This document shows positions 44,340 through 56,390 of a stretch of DNA of 64,000 nt, piece by piece. The notes under the pieces were generated by a model. The model searched no databases, was not told the DNA's origin, and saw only the letters and a program-made list of their open reading frames with translations. Each line of letters begins with the position of its first letter. Positions within the stretch are counted from its first letter, which is position 1. The position numbers and the translations under genes were made by a program. Source of the stretch: Cornus controversa (lineage: Eukaryota > Streptophyta > Magnoliopsida > Cornales > Cornaceae); assembly GCA_026545225.1 (NCBI GenBank), contig CM048845.1:86145033-86209032 (forward strand), given 5' to 3'.

Positions 44340-46660
44340 GCCACAAGATTTTAAGTGTGCCTAAATGTTGCTAAATAAAGTGTTTAAATTTGAGGCTTAA
44401 AAATGTGAACAACAATTATTATGATTTATTTATGTGTAAATATATTCTAAATATTGCTAAAAATTTGGAAAGAAAAATCATAAAGATTTATTTATTTTCT
44501 CTATGTGGAAATTTACTTTAAATAGGTATAAAATGGCTTTAAATGTGTGAAAATATACTTTAAGTGTGTGAAAAATGACTTTAAATATAAGAAAGTTATA
44601 CTTAAAAATGTGAATATCAGTTCTTATGATTTATTTGTGTGGAAACATCTTCTAAATGTGCCTAAATGTTGCTAAAAAATTGGAAAGAAAAAACATAAAA
44701 AAATTATTTATTTTATTTGTGTGAAAAAATACTTTAAGTGTATAGAAAATGACTTTAAATGTGGGAAAGTGATGCTTAAAAATGTGAATATCAATTGTTA
44801 TAATTCATTTGTGGAAACATCTTTTAAGTGTGCCTAAATGTTGCTAAAAAATTGGAAACAAATGTTTCTCCACACAACATATACATTTTAATGTGTTTTT
44901 TTATCAAAATTTTAGCAACATTTATACACAACTAAAATATAACACTTAATTTTTACAATTTTAGGACTTTTGTCCACACACTTATAGTAACTTTTCACAC
45001 AATTAAAACATTTTTCAGTACACTTAAATAATTATCCACGCACTAAAAACAAATAATTTTTTATGTTTTTTTTTTCAATTTTTTTAGCAGTATTTAGGTA
45101 CACTCAAAGTGTGTTTCCACGTTAATGAGACATAGCATTTGAATTTCACATTTATTAGGACAAACGTCTACACACTTATAGTAACTTTTCACACAATTAA
45201 AGTACTTTTTCACACTTACAAAGTAATTTTTCACACACCAAAAAGAAATAATTTTTTAAATATTTTTTAGCAACATTTAGGGATACTTAAAGGATGTTTT
45301 CATATAATTAAAACAAAACACGTGAAGTAAGTTTACCGACAATTCAAATTTAACACTCAAAGTAAGACAATTCAAATTTCACACTCAAAGTAAATTTTCA
45401 CACAATTATAACAACACTTGAAGAGTAGAAAGGAAAAAAACACCATATATTATTAAAATTTTAAATTACAATATTACCATCCACTTATATTCTAATTGTT
45501 TGAAAGTTATTCTAATTGAAGTTCACATTTTTAAAAAATTGCTCACACTTACGTCTGAAATGAAAAAAACGCCATATATTATTAAAATTTTAAATTACAA
45601 TCTTACCATCCACTTATATTCTAATTGTTTGAAAGTTATTCTAATTGAAGTTCACATTTTTAAAAAATTGCTCACAATTACGTATGAAATTTTTGTGCAC
45701 ACATATTATATAAACTAAACTTATGGGTACAATGGTAAAAATAAATTAATCTCACTTTGTTTTGATTTTTACGATATAGGAATTCATGTCCACACACTTA
45801 AAGTAAATTACCACACACTTAGCGTACTTTTTCACACACTTAAAGTAAATTTTCACAAGTAGAAAATAAATAAATTTTTATTTTTTTTTTCCAATTTTTT
45901 AGTAACATTTAGGAACACTAAAAAATGTTTCCACACAAATAAATCAAAACACTTGGGCCTTGTTTGGAGGAGCTTTTTGACTCTAAAATTTATTCCATTT
46001 AAAAGGCCTTTGAAGAATGCTTTCAATAGAAGGAATTTAAAAGAAAAAAGTTGTTTGGTGGATGCATTTTTTGAAATTCCTTCCATAATTAACACAATTT
46101 TAACTTGACAAATTTTAACTTAATAATTACTCTCAATAGGCAAGTTTTATGAGATAAAAGAATACAAAATTGTCTATAAAATTTATTACTTAAAATAATT
46201 CTAGTTTCCTTCCAAAAGCATGTTTTTTCAGCTTTTTTGAACGGACTTTTTAGAACTTCGACTTTGATTAGAAGTCCATTTTCCTTATTTCACCAAACAC
46301 TATAATCTTTTTGGAAATGACTTTTTGAATTTGGAAGCCCGTTTCAGTCCCCCAGGAAGCTCTCCCAAATGGGCACTTGATGTTCACATTTTTAAGCCTC
46401 ACTTTCACAAACATTTAAAGTATGCTTCCACATATTTAAAATAATTTTTTACACACTTAAAGTAATTTTCCATATACTAAAAGTAAATATATTTTTATTG
46501 TTTTTTTCTTTCCATTTTTTTTAGAAACATTTAAGCACACAATTTTTTTATAAACATTTTTAAAAAACATTAAAATGTATATGTTTTAAGTGTGTGAATT
46601 TTTTTTTAATTGTGTAAAATGACTTTAAAGTTGTAAAAAATTATTTAAGTGTGTGGATAT
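44340..46660. repeat. Array of about 230-bp repeats that changes direction
   Basis: Units contain 'aagtgtgcctaaatgttgctaaa', 'ttggaaagaaaaa.cataaa', 'ctttaagtgtgtgaaaaatgac' and 'cttaaaaatgtgaatatca'. From 44360 to about 44850 the units run forward. From about 44870 onward they occur mainly as the reverse complement ('tttttagcaacattta', 'cacacactta.agtaa.ttttcacac'), with a partial forward unit near 46580. A 129-bp tandem duplication lies at about 45430-45690, and a MITE (45955-46373) interrupts the array. The class is unknown. Confidence 0.7.
45955..46373. mobile_element. Short TTTGG-ended element with 5-bp duplication
   Basis: GGGCCTTGTTTGGAGGAGCTT at the left pairs imperfectly with the reverse complement of the right end (CCCATTTGGGAGAGCTT). 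CACTT flanks both sides (45950-45954, 46374-46378). Confidence 0.68.
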
Positions 46661-47757
46661 GAATTGAAAAAAATTATAACTTTTTTGTCTTAAGTCAAAA
46701 CATAACCTAAGTTTTACTCAAATTGAAACTCTTGGAATATTATATTTAATAAAAATAGTTTAATCGAAAAAAAATATTTATAGTAAAAGTTATAGAGTTT
46801 TAAGTGAAAAGAAAAAAAATGAAAAACTTATATACACACACAAGAAGATACGGATATTATAATTTATTATTATTCTTTTTATGTTTTTGATCAAAATAGT
46901 ATTATAATTTATTAGTTTTAACTATTAAAAACTTTATCATAAATAATATTATTTTAATAATTATTTAGTTTTGTTTTTGGTTTGTGTTGCGTGAATGATG
47001 AGTTAAATTTTTGGATAAAAAATTTACGCACCATGGCCGCATAAGAGCATCCACACTATGGGTTGACCAAATCATGATATGGCTAAACAAAACTTACCAT
47101 TCGTTTACAACAGCTTGACTAAATAAACGGGTTCCTATGTTGTTTGGCTTAATCTGACGAAGCAACTAGTCAAACATTTATAATTTTTTAATGTTTTTTT
47201 TGTCCTCACAAGGAATAACTATATATATATATATATATATATTTGTGTTTTTTTCATTTAAATATTTACAACTTTTATTATACATTAAATTTTTTAATGA
47301 AATTATTTCTGTTAGAAAGATAATTTTAAGAGCTTTAATTTGAGTACTGCTTATTTTATGTTTTGACATAATTTAAAAAATATTAAAATATTATTATTAT
47401 TAGGTATCGAAAATTAAAAAAAACTATTCTGAAGTCAATTTTTAAAAATCTTGACATTATCACTAGCTAAATGCCGACATAATTGAACAAAATTTCAATC
47501 TAAAAAAGCAAATTTAGAGGAACAGGATTGTACTTTTACACGATGGGACATTATTGAATTATTGGTATGGGGCGTGGGGTTCTGTGTTTTTGCCCTCTCC
47601 TTTGTAGGCAAACCAAAATATCCTTTTTCTGCTGCGACTTTTTCTGAAATGCTCTCTCATTTTGGGTTATTTGTATTCTTCCCTTAAATTATTCGAATTT
47701 TTAATACGATACATTACCAAACTTTAGCCAATTTAGAAAATCACCTACCACGCTAAG
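46661..47757. other. AT-rich intergenic DNA
   Basis: A (TA)n tract lies at 47221-47241. No gene, RNA or paired element was recognised. Confidence 0.5.
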
Positions 47758-47963
47758 GCTATGTTTGAATTGACTTTTGAAAAATGACTGTTGATTTTTC
47801 AAGCTCAAGTCATTTTGGAGAGTATTTGAATTGGTAAAGACGAAAGAGTTTCGGAGTCTAAAAAGAGCGTTTAAAGGAAGTAGGGATATCAGCTTTCTGA
47901 TTTAGCTTATGTTTCTCTTTTTCTTTTGCGTAAAAGCAGAAGTAAAAGTCTGCCAAACAAGAC
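47758..47963. mobile_element. Short TTTG-ended element with 5-bp duplication
   Basis: 206 bp. GCTATGTTTGAATTGACTTT pairs with the reverse complement of the right end (GTCTTGTTTGGCAGACTTTT). CTAAG flanks both sides (47753-47757, 47964-47968). Confidence 0.66.
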
Positions 47964-47968
47964 CTAAG

Positions 47969-48720
47969 ACTAACAAAGGCCCGCAAATTTTTTTTTGTGT
48001 ACTGTCAGTCCAAGTAACTATTTTCAAATGTAAGTCTAATTATAATTTTTTTTATTTAACATGCTGTTTATATTTAAATTGATAATTTGGTCGGCAAACC
48101 AAAAACATCAACCAATTGTATAAACTGTCAATAAAGCTAAACTCAAGACCGATGAAATGAGTGACACGCCAAGCATAATAACCCTATTAGGATAATTCTT
48201 TACCTAAGCCATCTTGCATCAAAAATAAAATGAAAGGTGAGAGTTTAAATTAGAGTTTCTTCTCAAGAAAAAAAAGAAAGAAAAGTTAATTGATGCTAAG
48301 GATTAGAAATAGAAGTGGATGGAGTTATGTAAATTCAATGTGATTATAAATTCAAAAATAATGTGAATATATATATATTTTGAGAAGTTAAGTAATGTGA
48401 ATGCACCCTTATTGCAAAAAGCAAAGTAGAGTATACCATATAATTCAGTTGCTTTGCTAAAAAAAAAAAAAAAAAAAAATGTATATCATATAATTTAAAA
48501 GATATTTTTTGAAATTCGTCTCTTTTTGTTTTATTACTCTATTTTTCTATCAATACTTCAGTGCAGATCTTGCTGTTAACGTCCATAACGTCACGACGTG
48601 TTTGTTTTTATAAATGTTGGTGCATGATAGGGATAATATAGAAAACATGTATAGTTGAAGGGTATGTAAACTCAACTTTGTGCTGGGCGGAGCCTATCAA
48701 TCAGCCTATGCCTATCAATC
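47969..48720. other. Upstream region of the PLD gene
   Basis: No coding region. A poly-A run lies at 48460-48479. 'tatcaatcagccta' / 'tatcaatc' at 48694-48720 gives two CAAT-like motifs just before the TATA-like box. Confidence 0.4.
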
Positions 48721-48728
48721 TTTAAATA
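48721..48728 (+). promoter_or_regulatory. Candidate TATA box of the PLD gene
   Basis: TTTAAATA, followed 60-80 bases later by a CT-rich leader ('cacactctctctctctac', 48785-48802) and four GATCG-like repeats (48808-48830), both common in plant 5' leaders. The spacing suggests a start near 48755. Confidence 0.38.
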
Positions 48729-49216
48729 CTGTTTTCGCGGATTGCGCCTGAGTAGCATTACCCTTGCTATAATCTCTCATTTCACACACTCTCTCTCTCT
48801 ACAGCGAAGATCGGATCGGATCGGATCAGATCTCCAGACTGTCTTGACCATCTTCGATTTCTATCATTTTGGAATTCAGATCTCTCAATCTTCAGGAGTT
48901 AGTTCTTCTCTGCATCTCTAATTTCACTCATTTCTTACACTCAAGTAAAAAAATCCTCTCACCATATGATCTCTCAACTCTCTCTTCAGATGAAGTCAAA
49001 TTGGCTCCATTAGGATCACTCGATCCATATTATTTAGTTAATTCAAGGTTTTTTAGTGGTTTAATTTCATCCACTTGTCACTCTGTCTTCTTGTATCGTA
49101 TGTGTGTTTCTCATTTTCTCAAAAAATTAAGTTCAAATATATTGGTTATATATGTATGGATCTTTGGGGCAAATCTTTTGTGTTTTGTACTCGAAAGGAG
49201 CAAGCTCAGTTTATCT

Positions 49217-49242
49217 GCTTTTTTTTTTTATACAGGTGAAAA
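49217..49242 (+). other. Probable 5'-leader intron acceptor before the PLD start codon
   Basis: A T-run followed by ATACAG ends six bases before the ATG ('gtgaaaaATGG'). It looks like a strong 3' splice site, so the leader probably contains an intron. Possible donors are at 48946 (TCAA/GTAAAA) and 49050 (CAAG/GTTTTT). The open frame that runs through 48869-49230 would then be intron or leader, not a gene. Confidence 0.45.
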
Positions 49243-49338
49243 ATGGCTCAAATTCTGCTTCACGGGACACTCCATGCCACGATCTATGAAGTGGATAAGC
49301 TGCACAGTGGAGGAGGTGGTAAGCCGAAGTTCTTCCGG

Positions 49339-49394
<56 letters not shown>

Positions 49395-52300
49395 TCAAAT
49401 TGATATGGATCATAACGCATTATAGCTGTTCGTTTTTATTTCTTAATCTACTATTGTTGTTGTTGTTTCATGTCCATATATTGTACTATTGCAGCAGCCA
49501 GCAAGTTTGTTAGCATATTTAGGAAACAAAAATGAAACCATTTTCGTCCTCTTAATTTTAAGTGAATGCCCGTTTGATGGTGTTTTCATCTTCATTACTG
49601 TTGCCCGAACCAGCCTCTTTTTCTTCTTCTTTTTACCCCTTTTGTGATTGCTTCTTTTTGGGGCCTTTACCATCGTTAAAACGTTTAGAAAATTATTGTA
49701 GATTAGAAAATTACTAAATTCATAGTTAAAATGTTTTCAGTGCTGAAAATCTTTTTCAAAAAATATTTGATGTTGAAACAAAAAGGGCCTGAATGTCTAA
49801 TCTCTAACCCCTTCTATACTGCAATTTTGCAGTTCATGGGTATTACAATAGTTCAAATTGGTCTTTTTTCTCTTTATTTATCATAGATGTTATAATAGTA
49901 TGATTACATACAACATATGATGTTACTTGAAAATCAGTATGTATCACTAAGATGTATTCATCTTACTTTTATATTTTTCAGATTATACTATCAAGTACTT
50001 ATATTTTGGATATCACAATCTCCCCTTCCCCTTAAATTTTATTCTCTTTTGCATATATAATTTATTTATTTTGCCTAATCTACGAGATATTCATGCCAAT
50101 ACAGTGCTCAAAATCTGATGCTGTTTATTATTGCAATTTGCTTAATTGGTAAACAAATATTTGTAATGATCAAAAAGTGTACATTGTGGGGAGCTCAAAA
50201 TCCAGGGTAACCCAGATGCAAACCCCTCATTATAGATGCTCAATCTCAAACAACACATTATTCAACCTTTCTTAGTATCCCTGAATATCCCCACAAAAAA
50301 CACACACACAAAGAGAGAGAAGCCTTCTTCTACCAATCTCTCTCCATTGCACAGCTTTTTTCCGTTTATGCATCCTAAATACTATAGATGCTAATTGTTG
50401 TTATACCATTTCATGACTAATTGTCATGTATCTGTGCATGTCTTTTTTTTTTTTTAAATTTCCTGCATATGACGGGGAAGGATTTATTATTGGATTTTGT
50501 GATGGTATTGTAAATCTAAATATGGTTTTTTATATGCCCTATGAAATTTGATTTGGAATTGTGCTTCTGAATTTATATTTGCTATTTTATCCCAACTATT
50601 GTGTTAATGTGCTGCCAGAGCAGAGAACTTGAAGGCTTTTCTCCTGTTGAGTTTAACTTTCATATTGTTATGTTATAACGAACAAAACAAAATGAAGAAA
50701 TTGTTCTGCTGATTCTATTATTTTACAAGCTATTAGAATTTTACTTTAAAGAATAAATATGCGAAAGCATATAAAGAAACATGCAAAGCTAGATTGGTGT
50801 TATAACGAACAAAACAAAATGAAGAAATTGATCTGCTGATTCTATTATTTTACAAGCTGTAAGAATTTTACTTTAAAGAATAAATATGTAAAAGCATATA
50901 AAGAAACATGCAAAGCTAGACTAGTGCAAAGTAACCACGGTCCAAGTTTGCTTAAAATTTGTGCTTATGCTACAAGGGCATTCTAGTTGCATTTATTTAT
51001 GGAGACCTTGTGTCTAGGATTAAATGAACTCAATTGGTTTCTAATTGTCTTCCAAACGCTCTAGATACTAATATGTGCCTAATATTTTAAAATCTTACTG
51101 GAATTTTTGCCTTTCTGATAAACCTCTCTCTCTCTCTCTCTCTCCCTCCCTCCTAAATCAATATATGGTAATTTTTGCCAGTCCTTACCTTCATAAATCA
51201 TGAAAAAAATACCAACCAAGGTTGCTGAATCAATGATGTTGAAAAGCGGAATAAAAAGTTTTGAGGAATATGGATTTATGAAGTAGCTTTGCAAGTGATT
51301 TATATATTTATTGTTTTGAAAGTCAGACAACGGTGGACAGGGATGCAATTCGTCCAGATCGGGCGGGTTGAGGGGTTAACGTGAGCCCAACTCAGGGTAA
51401 AAAAACCATCAAACCAAGCCCGAGCCAATCCAACTTTTAGCCATCAGGCACAACCAAAGCCCAACTCAATCATGTCTTTCTGAACTTGGGTTTGTTGGGT
51501 TTGGTTCAGGTTGGTCTGATTATACTCAGTCTGCTCAGGTTAAACTAGGATTGCTCGGTTAGACTTGAGTTGGGCTTGGTTTAACTCTAATTTAGGTTGG
51601 ATTCAGGTTGGACTTGGGTTGCTGATACCTTTGCCAACCCCAACCACAATTGAGGTCCAATCTAACTTAAAAAAAGGAAAAAGGAGCTACCAAATGCAAC
51701 TTTTAGTCCATCAAGCACAACCAAAGCAGAACTCGATCAGGCTTTTCTGAACTCGAGTTTGTTGGGTTTGGTTCAGGTTGGTCTGATTATACTCTGTTCG
51801 GACTAGGATTGCCCGGTTAGACTTGAGTTGGGCTTGGTTTAACTATAATTTAGGTCGGATTCGGGTTGGACTTGGGTTGCCGATACCTTTGCCAACCCCC
51901 ACCCCAACCCCAACCCCAACCCCAACCCCAATTGAGGTTCAATCTAAGTTTAAAAAAAAAGGAAAGGAAAGAGGAGCTACTGAAGTCCGGCTGAAGGCAC
52001 CCGGCTTCATTTAGTGCTGCATGATGCATGAAATTTTTTTATGCACTTTTAACATACTCCAATGTATTTCAAAGCTGAAAATTTATATAAGGTATGCTTA
52101 GGTTGAGCTTTTGTTTGTGAACAATCACCATTTAGATTATTGGATCAATAACTTATTTTTTATATGCTTTTTTATATCCTTAAATGTATTGAACTAATAT
52201 GAAATTCAGTCCCTCCTTCAATTTACTTGTTCCATACTTGGATTTTTCAGTTGCTTTAAAATTTGCAGTCTGTAATTTATTTCAGAGATTTGGCTTGCCG

Positions 52301-55300
52301 TGCATTTCAATGTTTCTTTTGACTGATACTTCAAGTTTACTGAAAATCCACCAATTTTTGTAAAAGAGGTAAAATTGAAGGCTTTGGTGATATAATGATA
52401 TTCTTGTAAGGCACGTGGTGGTTTTATAAACAATGGACAACAAAAAGGATTTGTAACATTTTAGCTCTTTCCCTTTTTATGCAGTTCTTGTCTCTTATCA
52501 ATCGAGCACTTAAATTGTGAAAATGGATATTTACATTGTTAATGAAAGTTTTCCATGTTTCCATCACTCTAATCAGCTCATTATTATATATAATCTTTTC
52601 CATGCTCATTCTTTGAAGGTCTATTTTAAGAGGTTGTTTCATAACACGATAGATTCTTCCTTTGTTGTATTTAAATTTAGAGCTAATTAATGCTTTATCT
52701 GCATTTTTCTTCCTTCTTTTGGGTTCTTACTGGTGAATTATTCCAATAGCTCATGGAGAATATCGAGGAGACTGTTGGTTTTGGCAAAGGAACTCCCAAA
52801 ATCTATGCAAGTATTGATCTGGAAAAGGCTAGGGTTGGGCGGACCAGAATCATAGAAAATGAACCCAACAACCCCAGGTGGTACGAGTCTTTTCACATTT
52901 ATTGCGCTCATACGGCTTCAAATGTTATATTTACTGTCAAAGATGATAATCCAATTGGGGCAACTTTAATTGGAAGAGCTTACGTACCAGTTGAAGAACT
53001 CCTAGACGGGGAAGAGATAGATAGATGGGTTGAGATTTTGGATGAGCACAAAAATCCTATACATGAAGGTTCCAAGATCCATGTGAAGCTACAATATTTT
53101 GATGTTGCTCGAGATCGTCAATGGGCTCATGGAATTAGAGGCGGCAAGTTTCCTGGAGTTCCTTACACATTTTTCTCACAGAGACAAGGATGCAGGGTTT
53201 CTTTGTACCAAGATGCTCATGTGCCCGACAAATTTGTCCCAAAAATCTCTCTTTCTGGAGGCACGTCTTATGAGCCCCACAGATGCTGGGAAGATGTCTT
53301 TGATGCAATTACTAATGCAAAGCACTTGATTTACATCACTGGCTGGTCTGTATATACTGAAATCACCTTGATAAGGGACTCCAGGAGGCCAAAGCCAGGA
53401 GGAGACATTACCCTTGGTGAGCTACTTAAGAAGAAGGCAAGTGAAGGCGTTAGGATTTGTATGCTTGTTTGGGATGACAGAACATCTGTGGACGTATTCA
53501 AGAAGGATGGGTTGATGGCCACCCATGACGAAGAAACTGAAAACTACTTCAACAAAACTGATGTGCACTGTGTCTTGTGCCCTCGTAACCCTGATGATGG
53601 TGGAAGCATAGTTCAGGATTTACAAATTTCTACCATGTTCACTCATCACCAGAAGATCATTGTGGTGGACAGTGAGATGCCTAGTGGAGGATCACAGAGG
53701 AGGAGGATTGTGAGTTTTGTTGGGGGTATCGATCTGTGCGATGGAAGATATGATTCCCCCTTCCATTCCATTTTCAGGACATTGGACACTGCGCACCATG
53801 ATGATTTCCATCAGCCAAACTTCACTGGTGCTTCAATCACCAAAGGTGGACCAAGGGAGCCTTGGCATGACATTCATTCCCGGCTTGAAGGTCCCATTGC
53901 TTGGGATGTTTTGTTTAATTTTGAGCAGAGATGGAAAAAGCAAGGTGGGAAGGATGTACTTGTTCAACTGAGAGAGCTTGATAATATTATTATTCCCCCA
54001 TCTCCAGTAATGCACCCCGATGACCATGAAACATGGAATGTTCAGTTGTTCAGATCCATTGATGGGGGGGCTGCATTTGGCTTCCCTGACACGCCTGAAG
54101 ATGCAGCCAGAGCTGGTCTCATCAGTGGGAAGGATAATATCATTGACCGAAGCATTCAGGACGCTTATATCCATGCTATTCGACGAGCGAAGAATTTTAT
54201 TTATATTGAAAATCAGTATTTTCTTGGGAGCTCCTTTGGTTGGTATTCGGATGATATTAAGATTGAGGATGTTGGTGCTTTGCATCTAATTCCAAAGGAA
54301 CTTTCATTAAAGATTGTTAGTAAGATTGAGGCTGGGGAGAGGTTCACTGTCTATATTGTGGTCCCAATGTGGCCGGAGGGAATCCCAGAGAGTGGATCAG
54401 TTCAGGCAATATTAGATTGGCAGAAGAGGACAATGGAGATGATGTATAAAGATATTGTTCAGGCTCTCCAAGCTAAGGGAATTGAAGAGGATCCAAGGAA
54501 CTATTTAACATTTTTCTGCCTCGGTAATCGGGAGGTTAAGAAGAGCGGAGAATATGAACCTTCAGAGAAGCCAGATCCTGATACAGATTATATCAGAGCC
54601 CAGGAGGCCCGGCGCTTCATGATCTATGTTCATGCCAAGATGATGATAGGTAAGTGGCAGGATTACATTTTGATAGTTGAACTGCATTGCCTTGTGGAAA
54701 TTTACTGCTATTTAAGATATGAAATCTTATATGTCAAAACTTTTAGAAGCTTCTGATTTTAAATTAACATGAATCTTCTTTGTGCACCAACTTATAAAAT
54801 GGCTTGACATCCAACCAAAATGTGTTGAAATTTTTTAAACATAGAAGAACCCCATGTCATAGATATTGAATGTCATTTGAGTGCAAATATATCACTATTT
54901 AATGTTCTTGCACATGTGCGAGAACAACAAATTTAAATCAGATCGTGAAGTTAACCAGTGTCTTTTACAGTTGATGATGAATACATTATAGTTGGATCCG
55001 CCAACATCAATCAGAGATCCATGGACGGTGCCAGGGATTCAGAGATAGCCATGGGAGCCTACCAACCATATCATTTGTCAATCAGGCAGCCAGCGCGAGG
55101 TCAGGTTCATGGTTTCCGGATGGCCTTATGGTACGAGCACCTTGGCATGCTAGATGACACCTTCCTCTCACCAGAAAGCACTGAATGTGTCACGAAGGTG
55201 AATCAAATTGCCGACAAATACTGGGATATCTACTCAAGTGAGAATCTTGAACACGACCTGCCTGGTCACTTGCTCCGCTATCCCATTGCAGTTGCCAGTG

Positions 55301-55404
55301 AGGGGCATGTCACAGAGCTGCCGGGAATTGAGTTCTTCCCTGACACCAAAGCACGCATTCTTGGTGCTAAATCTGATTACCTTCCTCCTATCCTTACTAC
55401 CTAA
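49243..55404 (+). CDS. PLD1: Phospholipase D alpha
   Basis: Hydrolyses membrane phospholipids such as phosphatidylcholine to phosphatidic acid and head group; the alpha class acts in stress and ABA signalling and membrane turnover and moves between cytosol and membranes with calcium. Three coding exons: 49243-49341, 52750-54649 and 54971-55404, with introns of 3408 and 321 bp, both GT..AG. The product has 810 residues, the usual length. An N-terminal C2 domain spans about residues 1-150 ([32 protein letters not shown] at the first junction). Two HKD motifs follow: HQKIIVVD (H333, K335, D340) and HAKMMIVD (H661, K663, D668), the second completed by the last splice (MMI/VDDEY). [11 protein letters not shown] is also present. 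No stop or frameshift is seen. The start is the Met of the conserved MAQILLHG. An active enzyme is expected. The symbol means the alpha1-type gene; exact orthology needs a tree. Confidence 0.97.
49343..49391. repeat. (TA)n microsatellite at the 5' splice site of PLD intron 1
   Basis: About 24 TA units begin with the T of the donor GT itself (CGGAAG/GTATATAT...). Confidence 0.95.
50672..50925. repeat. 127-bp tandem duplication in PLD intron 1
   Basis: Two copies start at 50672 and 50799 with 'gttataacgaacaaaac' and end 'catgcaaagctaga'. Only a handful of differences, so it is young. Confidence 0.92.
51350..51990. repeat. Repeat fragment duplicated in tandem, with (CCCCAA)n
   Basis: A ~268-bp block occurs twice (from about 51431 and 51699), with 'ttgggtttggttcaggttgg', 'gacttgagttgggcttgg' and 'gatacctttgccaacccc' in each. 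The first copy has 'ccaaccccaacc'. In the second copy this has grown to about five CCCCAA units (51897-51930). The source, rich in 'ggttgg/gggtt', looks like a dispersed repeat. Open frames here are shadows. Confidence 0.8.
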
Positions 55405-55497
55405 GGGAACTCTCTATTGCCCTTGATACTTCCAAAACTTAAAGATCACTTTTAACTTGTCCTCCTCATTTTACCGTACTAGTGTTCCTAGTAGGAT

Positions 55498-55503
55498 AAT
55501 AAA
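55498..55503 (+). promoter_or_regulatory. Polyadenylation signal of the PLD gene
   Basis: AATAAA, 94 bases after the stop codon, followed by T-rich DNA. Confidence 0.6.
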
Positions 55504-56007
55504 CTATGTTGTGCATAATCTGCAGAGATGTTATAATTTTCTGCATATATGTTCATATTAGGTGTTGTGTGATTTTGATGCTCCGTGTTCTAGTTACTCG
55601 TCCCATTTCTTGTTAATGAGATGTTTTTGTTGCTTGTTGAATTATGCTAGTCTTAACAAATCTCTTTGGGCGACATTTTAGTAACTTGCTATTCATAATA
55701 TAGAAAGCTTTTTCCTAGGAAGCATGAACACTCGATTAGGGTGCCAGTGGCCATGTCAAACAAGTTGTTGACGCGGACATGCATGGGACATGGCTGGCTT
55801 AAAATTTTCATGTTCATGGCTGGCAGTCGGAACGTTTGGGACACCTGTTTCGGGACATGACAAGGTAGTATTGCAATTATTTTTAAAGAATTGGGTTCTA
55901 ATGTAATTTTAAAACATATTACATGTTAGTTTAAAATATAATATAAAGTCCTAGAAAACAAGACCGACCCATCCATCCACTTCTAATATATAAGTTAATA
56001 ATTACAT
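55504..56007. other. DNA between the PLD gene and the Reina-type element
   Basis: Nothing coding. 55730-55870 is GC-richer with 'gggacatg..tggctgg' and 'tcatggctgg' echoes, likely a repeat fragment. Confidence 0.4.
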
Positions 56008-56012
56008 GATAA

Positions 56013-56357
56013 TGATGTAGGAAAGTTTTTGTAGGTTTCTTATTATATATATCTATATATATACATTTAATATGGTTTTTTTTTAAAATTTAATTTTGGG
56101 TACTAATTTTTTTTTGAAAATAGATGTCCTTTTTATGTTAGAATTGAAATTTTTACAAGTTTATTTTGTTTTTAGGTTTCTTAGTACTATTAGGATTATG
56201 ATTTCTCTATTATAAATATATGTATTATCATATGACAGAAATTAATTAATCAATTTATTAATAAAAATATCAATTGCTTTGTAATTTTTTTTAACTTTGT
56301 GAATTCAAATTTGTTTATCTTGTTTGTGTGCGAACGTTCATAACTTCTGTTCTGTTA
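56013..56357 (+). repeat. 5' LTR of the Reina-type element
   Basis: Starts TGATGTAGGAAAG and ends CTGTTA. The end is not CA, but the duplication and primer site fix it. It aligns with 60816-61175 through 'tttaattttgggtactaatt' and 'gcgaacgttcataactt'. Confidence 0.85.
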
Positions 56358-56359
56358 GT

Positions 56360-56370
56360 TGGTATCAGAG
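56360..56370 (+). other. Primer-binding site (initiator Met tRNA)
   Basis: TGGTATCAGAG, two bases after the LTR, matches the standard plant tRNA-iMet primer complement. Confidence 0.9.
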
Positions 56371-56390
56371 ACTTGTCATTTCCTGGACTG

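Noticed and set aside
48869-49393. 174-residue open frame overlapping the PLD start
   Set aside because: It runs through the PLD leader and the TA microsatellite in another frame; a strong 3' splice site and the conserved MAQILLHG start show it is not a gene.
51897-51930. Interstitial telomere
   Set aside because: Plant telomeres are normally TTTAGGG; the CCCCAA run is short and grew from a repeat already present in the neighbouring block.
51565-52014. Thr-Pro-rich open frames
   Set aside because: Produced by the CCCCAA repeat inside PLD intron 1.
55730-55870. Possible further gene end after PLD
   Set aside because: GC-richer but stop-rich in all frames; more likely a repeat fragment.
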